Assembly (NCBI GenBank): GCA_012932865.1
Contig: SAXG01000037.1
Coordinates: 372,001-436,000 of the forward strand
Direction of reading: 5' to 3'
DNA from: Amylostereum areolatum
Lineage: Eukaryota; Basidiomycota; Agaricomycetes; Russulales; Stereaceae
Length of the DNA: 64,000 nt
Positions 21,629 through 31,828 of this stretch are shown here, in pieces (the stretch's first letter is position 1; each line of letters opens with the position of its first letter). Made by a program: the position numbers and the translations under genes. The notes under the pieces were generated by a model. It was not told the DNA's origin and did no database searches. It worked only from the letters and a program-made list of their open reading frames with translations.

Positions 21629-23765
21629 TTGGGATGAAGCAGTGTGTTGACGATATATCGCGACGGTCTCAACATATAAAGGCGCGTACGCGCTTAGAGG
21701 TTATTTTTGAACGCGTCGGCGGCTCGGCCTGCTCGCGTCCCGGCGGAACACAGGGTACAGTATTACGGCGGCATCGCGGTCCCAGCCCGGTCCTATGAGC
21801 TGCTGGCAGATGTCGTCAGATAGCACGACAAGATAGATCATAGTGACCGTGTAATTACAGTATAGAGGCTCGCGTACTGGCACTGCTCGAAGGAGAAGAA
21901 TGACCAGACCATCGACGTTGCTCGCACTGAAGTTGAGGAGCGCGAACTGCCTCGGCAATAACCGATGACGACACGACAGGACACGACGACGACAAAGCCA
22001 ACGTCGAGGCTCTCCATTTTGCCCTTCGCCAGCCTTCGCCGCCTCCACTCAGACTCTAAGTTATCCATCGCGTTGATATACGTCTGTAGAGCGGAATGGT
22101 ATTGGGAATCGACCTAGGAAGACCTGAAGGAGAAGTCAAGGCAGGACTGAGGGATATTGCGGCTATTGCGAAACGTTGCAGGTATGTTCGACGTCGTGCT
22201 ATGCGTCCTTTTCTCATGTATCTGCGTTGGATCCTTGCGTTTACTTTCATAGTCATCTCCCCTTTGAACCGACCAACCGTACCCGAGGTTTCATGGATAT
22301 ACCCTCAAACCCACCGCGTCGACACATCATCGCCAGCACCCCTCTTTCAACGACTGGCCAAGCAGGCGTCCGATACCATGACATATCCTCCAGTAACTTC
22401 AGTTGGCCCTGCTTCCGCATCTCGCTTTTACAATGATATATGTGAATACGCGCTTTTGCACCCGAGACACGTCGTTGACCCAGACGAAGGGTCCCCCGAA
22501 ATGATGGCGACGAACATTGTTATATCATCGTTTCATACCAGCCTGCGGTCTGCAAACGATGTAGAGTGCCCCGCCATAGTTGTTTCGGGACTTAACAACG
22601 TTCGTCCCCTCTTGCCGTATCTCTGAATGTACACTTACCGTGGAGTATTCATAGGCACACCCGTCATCTTCGCACACACAAGAACAACGCAGTTCTGCCA
22701 CACCTTGCATGTACCTTTAGAGCATCCACCTCCAGGTTCGTCTGTATCTTTTGTTCTGTGATGCATCGCAAGCTGACGGTTCCGTCGCCCTACGGATTCG
22801 AACAACCGATCATTGCTATATTGTGGAGGCAATTTAGAAGAATCCAAGGCTTTCCCATGGACGTTCACCACGGTCCTCGCGAAAAGAGGTTCAAAAGCAC
22901 CACCCCCGAGTCTGCTATCCTCCACTCGCCTACGCCACCACGCCAGCCTCAGTGCTCTTCTCCTCAAAGATGGCTACCCTCACCGGTCTCGCAATCGTCG
23001 GGTTTGCGCCCGCAACTGGCGTCGCTCGGCGTGAAGTTTCAACCTACACTCCTTCCCAAATCCCCAAACTTGACGGTCATTCTCACCAACGTTGTTGGCG
23101 TCACTCTACATGACGTCCCTTTCAGCAAGTCTCGTTTGTTTTACATCCCATTTATTTTCTGATGCTTTTAAGTAGTACGTGCTATCACCATCAAGAAGTC
23201 GACATCCGATGTTTGAGTCCGCGGTAGACGTGGATTTGGTACTTCCTACTGGCGCACCTTGGTCCGGAACCGTTTCAGTCCTCCTTGCGGGCGTCCAAAA
23301 GCAGGCTCTCGTACGGCTCGTTCTCCTTCCCTTTGGAGCTCTCTTCCTTAACCATGGTGCTGACATCGATCGCGAGTGACACTGATGCTGCCTTTGCTCC
23401 TTGCTCCCCTAGAACATGTCCTGTACCCTCTAGTCTCGACCGACCTTTCAGTACCTTGGCGGCTGAGGGGATCACAGTGTACCTATAACTTTAATGCACT
23501 CCCAGTTACCGCGGCGTGTATCGTCTTACTTTCGCTCTCGGTAGAGTTTCCGATTTGTGATTCATTTTGATTTTCGTCATGTATGCGTGTGTACCCATAA
23601 TTTATCCAGCGAGTGGAAGCAATGTCATATCGATTGAATCGACGTACGCGCAGCATCGACGTCTGCTTGGGGGGTCATATGTACTGTATATTATACATGA
23701 TAGTCTCCGAGTCCGTGGCTGTTTTGTGCGTAAGGGTCATACCGCCTGCTGACGTTGTTGAAGAA
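21629..23765. other. 2.1-kb stretch with unassigned open frames
   Basis: Several medium frames are present on both strands but none shows a domain I recognise. They include a minus-strand frame at 21701-22048 with a hydrophobic middle (NVDGLVILLLRAVPV), a plus-strand frame at 22096-22180 ending at a GTATGT donor, and plus-strand frames at 22758-23162 and 23179-23379 with hydrophobic runs. A short multi-exon gene cannot be excluded. Transcript data would be needed to draw any model. Confidence 0.35.
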
Positions 23766-25811
23766 TCAGTGCGATTCGGGCTGATATACCGAACGAGGGT
23801 ATACCAAGTTTATGTCGTCAACAATTGTGAGGTGCGACCCGCTGGTGCTGGTGCGGCTCGTAAGAGTCGTATCGTTGAAGAGCGTCGATGGACCAGCGCC
23901 GAGGGCTGCGAGATCGTGAGCATTCTCGTCCGGATATAAACTGGTCCCGTCTTCGACTGCAGGCGTGAACGATGCGCGACGGATAAAGCGTTCTGGGACG
24001 GAGTTGGGCGCGAAGGTGAGCTGCGCGACGTGACGACTCTGCACCTGCATCTCGTACTCCGACGTGAAGCCTGTCCCTTTACAAGAAACGCCTCTGAGAC
24101 TGAGGATAAGTCGGGAGGTCTATGCTATGTCAGCCGTCCATAGTCAACGACAAGGTGCAGCTGCAAGACTTACAGCGACGGAAATTGTTGCGACGGTCCA
24201 GCTACGAACGGGAAGGATCAATAAACAGCAATTGATGATATGAAGGGGAGTGCCACTAACGCTAGTCCCACACCGGCGAGGGGGGAGTCGGGCACGATAT
24301 AAGACGGGATAAGGTTGGATAGGTTTGCACCTAAGCCGCACCGTGCGTGAGAGGCAAGTACGAGGATAGATACCAACTTGAAGGTTCCTTACAACAAATT
24401 CTGACCCAATTTCGACCACGCGTGAGTCACGACGTACGGAAAACTGGAAGCGCAGTGTATTTTGATTACTCACGCTAAGGTGAATATAACGCCATCTCGG
24501 ACGAACGTGCGTTGAATGCCCATTGGTGTATTCTTCGCTCGATAGTCTTCGTAGATACGGTAAGCGATCAACGCAAGACAGCATCCTGGAGAGATCATCA
24601 GTAAGGGTGGGTGCGATGGAGTGTTCAGCCGCCGCTACGCGCCATGATATCCAAAGTTGACGAGCCTAAGTAGGTGTAAGCGCTTTCACGGGGACCTTTG
24701 TATATGGTTGCTCACCATGCATTGTCTCCTCGGCTGATGGAATTATTTGGTGAAGCGGGGGACGAACATCCGTGAATGGGGATCTCTGGAGGATAGGGCA
24801 CGCTCCGGCCGTTTGTAACGGCGGCCAGAATAGCGAACGTAACCTCGCACTGGTGAAGGTGACACGGATTAGTGCTCGTGTAGCTGCGCAACGTCGCTGG
24901 CGTATCTTACTATCGTTTCAGCTGGCAGAAGATGTGTGAGTGCAATGTTGTCAGCAGTAGAGCCGACACTTAAGACACTTACTGGTGTACAGAACCAACA
25001 AGGTCCAGCGCACTGATGTGAAATTCTATCAGCCAAGGCCACACCACCAAAAACGGAAAACGTACCAATCTTCCTACCGCCGTAGAACGCGTCGATACGG
25101 ACTGCAAGGAGCATGTTGACAAGGATGGAGAGTATGACAACACCGCTAAAGGGGAGTAAGCTCGTCGTGGTCGAAAGCGAACCAATACCCCAACGCACGC
25201 TACTTGGAACCATTCGACGCCGGAACAGCTACATGTAACCGATTATCAGCACATCACGTCGTAAAACCCGTACAAAGATACTGACAAAGTTGTACTGTGC
25301 CGTGTCGTGCTAACGTCTAGCAGTGCATTGTTTGAGATCGCTTTGTATACAAACTGAATCTCGGACCCACCGAAAGTGACGTATCTGAAAGCATGTCAGG
25401 CGGCCCCTTTCTTTCAACTGGAGAACCTCACGTACATGAGATACATGAGACCAAAGTAGCGACACACGAAGAACGTCAGCGCGGGAGGTGTGAATAACCG
25501 GCCCCTAGTGCGAGTTAGGAACAGCATGTGCGTGGATGAATAACGGCGCGCTCTCACTTCCACATCCTGTGCACCTAAACAGCGCTGATTAGTGGGCTTT
25601 CTAGCGGCGGATATTGGGGGCGTACTTCTTGGTCCATGGTGACGAGAATGTCGTATAAGACCCAAGTGACTGCTGCAACTGAACACGCCGTCAATATGCA
25701 GTCGTAGATGGTAGGATATACGAGATCGAACCCACCATAATTCCACTCTACGATCATAGAATCGCGCACGGCGTGCTGGAGAAGAACGAGCTGCTTCTCG
25801 AATGTAGCCAT
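23766..25811 (-). CDS. DUF6533-type seven-helix membrane protein (copy B)
   Basis: ATG at 25811 opens an exon reading MATFEKQLVLLQHAVRD, then YDCILTACSVAAVTWVLYDI and LVTMDQEV, the signature first helix plus acidic turn of DUF6533. Further minus-strand exons encode hydrophobic segments such as FSGVVILSILVNMLLAVRID (25.1 kb). The last exon is a soluble tail (MQVQSRHVAQLTFAP... ending YQPESH, stop at 23766). It is about as long as copy A at 13.0-15.1 kb and has similar exon structure. Predicted integral membrane protein of unknown function. Its role in the P450/methyltransferase neighbourhood, for example as a transporter or receptor, is speculation. Confidence 0.75.
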
Positions 25812-27029
25812 GGGTGAAAGACGTAGGTGTGCTGGGCTTTCGCAATCCAGAGTGACTCAAGGGCGCTTCATAGATGTCGACCTGTGATTGCAAGTAGTAC
25901 TCTTATGGGGACGTTCGCCGAGGCTGCGTTCGATTCATCAGTTTGAGCAAGACCCAAAGGAAAGACGGGAGATGGCTTCAGCGATTCAGAGGCTGAGTTG
26001 GGCACTGCCGCCTTGGGCCTTGAACCGCATCTCGTATCCAAAGATTTCCAGTGGCTTAGTCAAGGGGGCTATAACTGAGATGGCCTGATGGTCAGAAGAC
26101 AAGAATGTATTGTCATAAACCTGACCATACAAGGAGATCGAACCGGTAAGCTCCCGCAGGCACATCGTGTGAGAGACTCGAGGGGAAAGGGGGAGTCCTA
26201 AAGTCTACATCGCGCACTATGTTGATCATTTGGTAGTTCGCTACACGTACGGAACATCGAAGCACAGGGCGCCTTGAATCGTCGGGATCAGACCACAGTT
26301 GTGCTAAAGGACAGGAATACATACTAATGAGCCCGTTTCGTCGATCCACCTGTTTGTGTGGACACTTCCAAGCGTCAATTGTCAGTGTATATCACGAACG
26401 CCTTCTTGGTTCGCAATCAGCTTCTTGTTTTGTACTACGAAACGCATCGATCGCGCCAAGATAACAGCCACGAGATCGGGTGATGACGCCAAACGCGCAC
26501 ACGAGGAAGAGGACCGTTGTTGGAAAGCGAGTCGGGCACGTTTATTTCACAAAGCCCACCTGTCGGGCTCGTCAGGCAAGAGAAAGAAATGCGAAGCAAC
26601 AGGACATACCGACCGTATCAAACCCTTGCAGCTTGGCCCAAGCGAAAGATATTTCGAACATTGGGACTGTTCACATTCCCTCCCTGCTTCCCTCACTTTT
26701 GCTTCCACCGCCCCACCGAATGATCATCCCAATCTTCTCCAAGGCCACCACGAGTCACAGCCAGATGGTCCTCCTCGTCCGCCATTGAAACACTCGAACT
26801 CGGCACCATCGACGATGTGATCATCCTGACACGATGGCTATGGCGGTACATCGGGTGGTGCATATTGAGGCCTGGGGATACGATACCTCCGGTGTGAGAA
26901 GTCTCGCAGTACGGGAGCTACAGAGAGTTCAACCTACAAGCATCCACTTTTCAATAAAGATAAAGGCGGAAGGGTGTGCAGGAGAAAAGACGCACCAGAT
27001 GGGAACCAGGGTCCGGAACCACACCGCCC
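25812..27029. other. Intergenic, no recognised gene
   Basis: It contains the upstream region of DUF6533 copy B and the 3' flank of the PL14-like gene. Frames at 25888-26088 and 26356-26820 have no recognisable domain and overlap in several frames, so I do not call them. Confidence 0.35.
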
Positions 27030-28156
27030 TTACAACTCATCCCTTCCTCGTGACGGCGTACTAACAATGCCACCCGTAACGCTCGCGAACCAGGCGCGTT
27101 GATCACAAGGGGAGGCCCAGTCCGGCGTATGTCCTAAGGATGAAGTCAGAACCGACCTCGAGACCGACCCAGACACGGCAGTCGACCGCCATGCGAAGCT
27201 CAAACTCACCACCGAAAAATGTCTGGAAGTGCATGCCTTTGACATGGGAGGTCGGATCGTCACGAAGGGAGAGTCCAGTGGCGTGTATGACCGATTTCCC
27301 GTCCACGTATACTTCAACTTCGCCTGCGCACATCGTCAGTTTCGTGTCGTTAACCGACAAACGTAAATGCACACCGTCCTCGACTCCTATGGCGTTCAGT
27401 TTGACCCGCATGCCAACCGCGACCCATTTTCCCGCCTCGAACTTCCATGCACCGCGACCGACCGAGATACCGTAGTCGCTGTTCTGGTGCGAGTTCGGGA
27501 CGGCGAGGAGGCGGGCGGCATTCGTATCCGTGAGCGGGATGTACGCGTATAGCTCCCCGAGACCGTTCGCTCTGCCATGCAGGTGAGACGAGGAATGAAA
27601 AGCATAAGAGGGAAGCACACACCTCCACATGAGCCGGAGATTGAAACACTTGCATCGTTCGTCTTGACGTCCTCCCGTGCACCTGTACGCCAGATCGCCA
27701 GTCCCGCCGACTTGCGCGCCCCTCAGCATCGATGTTCGCCCAAAGGTAAAACGAGGGATATAACGCACATATCCCCGGAAGCTTTCCGCCCTTCACCCAC
27801 TGAAACCCCGGCTCGAACAGCACCTCGTACCCCATGAACACTTCGCGCGTTCCCGTCCGCTGCAGCGCATGCTTGAATCCCTCCGCGCCCGCGAGATAGA
27901 ACCCAAATCCACCCTTGATCCTCCCGCTCGGATTGATGCTCCCTGAGGGGTATTTCGCCTCCCACGCCTGCGTTCCATCCCGGTGGGTGGGTGCGGTGAC
28001 GATGTTGTGTGTCAGGACGGATGGGTTGGAGATCTTGTGAACGCCAAGGGCCACGTCGGTGAGAGGAACAAGATCTATGTTGTGGGTTTCCGTGTGGACC
28101 GCATTGGAAGTTGTGAAGGCGTCGGTGAGGCGGAGCGCAGGAAATGGCGGGGACAT
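27030..28156 (-). CDS. Polysaccharide lyase, PL14 / alginate-lyase-2-like
   Basis: Beta-jelly-roll lyase expected to cleave uronic-acid polysaccharides (alginate- or glucuronan-like) by beta-elimination. The first exon runs from MSPPFPALRLTD through GRIKGGFGFYLAGAEGF, EVLFEPGFQWVKGGKLPG (conserved strand) to an intron near 27.79 kb. Exon 2 has GDLAYRCTGGRQDERC and FNLRLMWR. Exon 3 has GELYAYIPLTDTN, NSDYGISVGRGAWKFEAGKW and MHFQTFFGG. A final intron (GTGAG...TTAG) restores HTPDWASPCDQRAWFASVTG, the usual C-terminus, with stop at 27030. I chose the ATG at 28156; an in-frame ATG at 28267 would add 37 residues. Neither start gives an obvious signal peptide, which is odd for a wall-degrading enzyme and could mean an intracellular role or a missed 5' exon. 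Confidence 0.85.
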
Positions 28157-28822
28157 CGTAGACGGTGAGGACAACGTCCGGCGCTCCTTCCGGAGATCCG
28201 AGACGCTGTATGGCACGTGACACGCGGTGGACAATTTCTTGTTTGCAAGGCCGAACCTCAACGTCAACGTTCAACCGAAACCTGTAGGTATCAACTAGGG
28301 AGTGCACGCAGTTCCCCCAAGGCGGAGGATAACGGTCTCGATAAACATTCGTCGACCTTTAACTTCCAGGAACTCGGTATATGGCGTGCGCGCCAGAGAT
28401 GTACAGAGATGTGGACCGACGCATGTTCGCCGGTACGTTGACGGGAGCATGCGTGATTATATATTATAACCTAGATACCACCCCGTCTCTGGAGAAGCCT
28501 AAAGACAGCTCTGATAGTCTATTCGGAGTATCAAAAGTACATCCTCTGCCAGCAAACGATTGCAACTTCATCCAACTTCAATGAACATATGTCGGAAAAA
28601 AGGTTTTGACTTTATAATCTGTTTGGGTTGTAAGCGGTTGATAAGCTATCTTACCCGCAATTTCCAGCACTTGAATAGCCATACACGATTTGTAATCAGA
28701 TTAAAAACCTCTTATAAGGTACTTTATCACCTAAAAATGGCATGTTTATAATCAATTCAGGTTCAATTATAACCGTTATAAACCCCCACCCCCGATTGAG
28801 GACTTCGACACTGGAGCCCACG

Positions 28823-28890
28823 AGTTCCGAACCAGGTTCTGAACCCGGTTCTGAACCGAGTTCTGAACCCGGTTCCGAACCTGAGCCAGG
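28823..28890. repeat. GAACC/GGTTC array, left arm
   Basis: Degenerate repeats of about 12 nt alternate GAACC and GGTTC with either C or T between (GTTCTGAACCCGG type), so the array is also self-complementary. It mirrors the array at 29500-29580. Confidence 0.8.
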
Positions 28891-29338
28891 ACAATTGAGC
28901 GTAACACTCTGTCACAACGGACTCGAGGTCTGAACTTCGCGCGCAACCCAAAAAGGAAGGCGCTGACTCAGCGTCACCTCGAGCCCTCCTGCTGCGGTTT
29001 GTTTCTCTGACCACCACCATCGTCGCGCCCCCCGTCGCTCGCTACCGCTGTCATACTGCGCATCCGCATGCCCTTGCCATCATCTTCCTCGCCTCCACTT
29101 CTACCGCTCGTCGCTCCTCCCGTTCTGTCCCGGGCGCCTGCCACTCCTCCCGCCCTGCCATGCTATGCTGCTTCTCCCGCTGTTTCCGCCACCTAACCCT
29201 AACCTAACCACACATCAGCCTATCTCATTTTCGTATTCCTCTTGTAGTCACACTTGTAGCTTTGTTAGTGTCAAAATGTAGTAGCCTACAAAGTAGTGTA
29301 GTATGAAACAAAAATGTTGCTGACTTGACTTTGAACCC

Positions 29339-29416
29339 ACTCACGAAAATGAAGTTGAAACTAGTTCTTACTCACGAAAATGAAGTTGAAACCACTCACG
29401 AAAATGAAGTTGAAAC
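29339..29416 (+). repeat. Three-copy 23-nt minisatellite inside the element
   Basis: Three identical copies of ACTCACGAAAATGAAGTTGA plus AAC lie at 29339-29361, 29370-29392 and 29394-29416, with spacers of 8 and 1 nt. Confidence 0.9.
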
Positions 29417-29499
29417 TTGTGTTTTCAACTTCTTTGGAATTCGGGCAGGTTCAGAACATCTGAACATGTCACACCGTGTGACGACACCAGCTGGGAAAG

Positions 29500-29580
29500 G
29501 GTTCGGAACCTGGTTCCAACCTGGTTCCAACCTTGGTTCAGGGAAGGGTTCTGAACCGGTTCCGAACCAGGTCTGAACCA
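29500..29580. repeat. GAACC/GGTTC array, right arm
   Basis: Runs of GGTTCGGAACCTGGTTCC type, complementary to the left-arm array. Together they could form a long cruciform or hairpin. Confidence 0.8.
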
Positions 29581-29666
29581 CCAGGCTCTAGTGTCGAAGT
29601 TTTGCCCCGATTAGACCAGATTAGATGATTATAACTGATTATAAAGCAATTCCCAAATTTCCGACA

Positions 29667-30289
29667 TATATCAGTACAAACTCTGAAGTCCAGGCCGTGG
29701 CTTGCGCCGCTCACCTCCTCAGCATTGCCCACGTAAACGACATCCCCAGGTCATATCACGCCGATGTCGCGCATCGGTGGATCTTCGGTGCACGGAGTAA
29801 CGCTGGCAATCCTCAACCAAGAACGAGCGCGCAGTGGGAGAGCGGCTGAGAGCGGCGTAATCTCGGCGTCCAGCGCGCGAGCCCGTTCTCGATGTTGACG
29901 TCGAATTCGCATGCCCGCGTCGTCCCCACCATCCCCCTTACCTTCCCTACGCCCACGTCCACCCATTTTTACCCCGAAAAAAGGGACCCGTCGACAAGGC
30001 CGCATGGAATGGAACGGTGCTGGACAGTGTCGGACAATATTCGGCGCGCGCGCGCGGGGTTGGGCTTGGAGGGCGGAGGGCGGTCGTGGTTCGTGCATTC
30101 GGGGGGCATGGCGTATCGTACACGTATCCGAAGGCAAGATGGCTGGCCTCAGGACAGGAATAAAAGGCGGGGGACCGGGCAGAGAGAGGAGGACAAGTTG
30201 GCGGGTTATCGGCGTCCGACGACACGGCAGCACGGTCCCTATTCTCCGTCGTGCATCCTATCGCCTGCGCTTGTATCGCTCCTTCCACC
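29667..30289. other. Intergenic, upstream of lactonase gene
   Basis: Promoter region of the lactonase gene. It includes a GC-rich stretch around 30.04-30.06 kb (alternating GC). No gene seen. Confidence 0.4.
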
Positions 30290-31461
30290 ATGGTCTATCG
30301 CATTCTCGTAGGATCTTATACGTCCAAGGTCTCCACACTCGCCTTCGACCCCGCCGTGCCGTCCTTGCGCGTAATCGCGTCGCTGGAAGTCGGACATCAC
30401 CCCTCCTGGCTGACGGCGCACCCGGACGATCCATCGTTGATCTTCACCGGTTTGGAGCAGACAGATGGGCGCATCATCGCGCTGAGGGCGGATGAGGAGG
30501 GCGGCTTGAAGGCGGTCGGCGATATAAGTAGCGGCGGGCGCGACCCTGCGAGCTTGGTCGCGCTGAAGGAGGAACTGGTCGTCGGGAACGTGAGTGCTTG
30601 TGTTTCGTCCTGTCGTATCGTCCGCTGACTTCGCACTCTATCAGTATTCCTCCGGCAACATTTTCGTGACCCCTATATCCACCACCGAACCCCATCTTCC
30701 TCTCAAACCCAGCCAAACCCACGCGATTAGCGGGACGGGCCCGAACGCGGGGCGGCAGGAAGCGTCGCACCCGCACCAGGTCGTCTACATTCCCGAACAC
30801 GACGAGCTGCTCGTCCCCGATCTCGGATCCGATAGGACGTGGAGATTCATGAGGGAGGACGGGCAGTGGTCGCTGGCAGGATATGTTGAGTATGAGCCGG
30901 GGAGTGGACCGCGCCATGCTGTTTTCTTGGGTGCGTCGTCCCGGTGGTCGTTGGGGGTATCCCATGTCTGACCACGACTGGATCACAGACGGGATTCTGT
31001 ACACGCTTTGCGAGCTGACGAGCTCAGTTGCAACGCACAAGCTGCCCGCGCTTCCATCCCCACCCACCCTCCTCAGCACGACTTCGTCAATGCAAAACCC
31101 TCCCTCTCCCCTCGGCGACATGCTCGCGGCCGAAATCATCCTCTCACCCCCGATCCTCAATGTCCCCCGACACCTGTACGTCTCCAACCGCAACGCGCCA
31201 TCTCCGCAGGGCGACCCGCTCGCCATTTTTTCTCTCGCGAACCCTGACCGGCCGACGCTGGTGCGGGAGGTGCGCACGGGGCTGAAGCATGTGCGCGGGG
31301 TTGTCCTTGGTCCGCGAGACGGTGGAGAGAAGAGCTGGGTTGCTGCGGGGGGCGCTTTAGGAGGCGGGGTGAAGGTGTATGAAGTTGGAAACGGGGGTGA
31401 TACGCTAACGGAAGTGGCGCAGTGCCCGCTCGACGCCCCGACGGATTTCTTGTGGTTGTGA
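30290..31461 (+). CDS. Seven-bladed beta-propeller lactonase (6-phosphogluconolactonase-like)
   Basis: Three exons join in phase: 30290-30589, 30645-30930 and 30989-31461, giving about 352 residues, a normal length for the cycloisomerase-2/lactonase propeller family. Family landmarks are MVYRILVGSYTSKVSTLAFD at the N-terminus, GHHPSWLTAHPDDPSLIF, EASHPHQVVYIPEHDELLVP (the conserved HPH motif), EPGSGPRHAVF (GxGPRH), LYVSNRN and a closing blade ending DAPTDFLWL. There is no signal peptide, so it is probably cytosolic. Members hydrolyse or isomerise lactones, including 6-phosphogluconolactone or muconolactone types. The true substrate is unknown. Confidence 0.88.
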
Positions 31462-31828
31462 CGAGACGGGTTCGGGCTGGACCATGGGGATGTCGGGAAC
31501 CTTTCATATCATCTGTCGAATAGAGATGGTTTCCCGGCAGGGTATTATATAAGTAAGAGCACTTGTTTGCGGTGATCGGACGTGTCGGCTTTGACCTGCG
31601 TGGTGTCTCGTCGTGGATTTCGGCCGAAGGAAACCCCGCGGGGTTGCGCGCTTGATGCAGACCGCCAGCGGGGACGACGAGCATGTTGCTCACCGGCCGA
31701 AGAGTCGAGGTCATGGCAAGGATACAAAAGGCGGAACGATGCTTGCCTCTCCCCATCGCCGCTCGGTACTTTCCTGACCCTTTTCACGGGACTACACACG
31801 ACTTGGTACGACAAAAACACACACCGCT
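31462..31828. other. Short intergenic region
   Basis: Holds the 3' flank of the lactonase gene and the promoter of the CoA-transferase gene on the same strand. No other feature seen. Confidence 0.4.

Larger units (their letters stand above)
28590..29666. mobile_element. 1.08-kb inverted-repeat (MITE-like) element
   Basis: The ends read TGTCGGAAA... (28590) and ...TTTCCGACA (29666), flanked on both sides by TA (28588-28589, 29667-29668). Inverted similarity continues inward: TTTATAATC near both ends, CTTCGACACTGGAGCC (28803-28818) against CTTCGACACTAGAGCC reversed (29584-29599), and then GAACC/GGTTC arrays on both arms. No long coding frame spans it, so it would be non-autonomous. A TA duplication would fit a Tc1/mariner-type transposase, but TA occurs by chance and the terminal boundary could be a few bases off. 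Confidence 0.7.

Noticed and set aside
22758..23379. Possible secreted protein (MATLTGLAIVGFAPATGVAR start near 22970)
   Set aside because: The frame closes after about 47 codons and no downstream exon could be joined with confidence.
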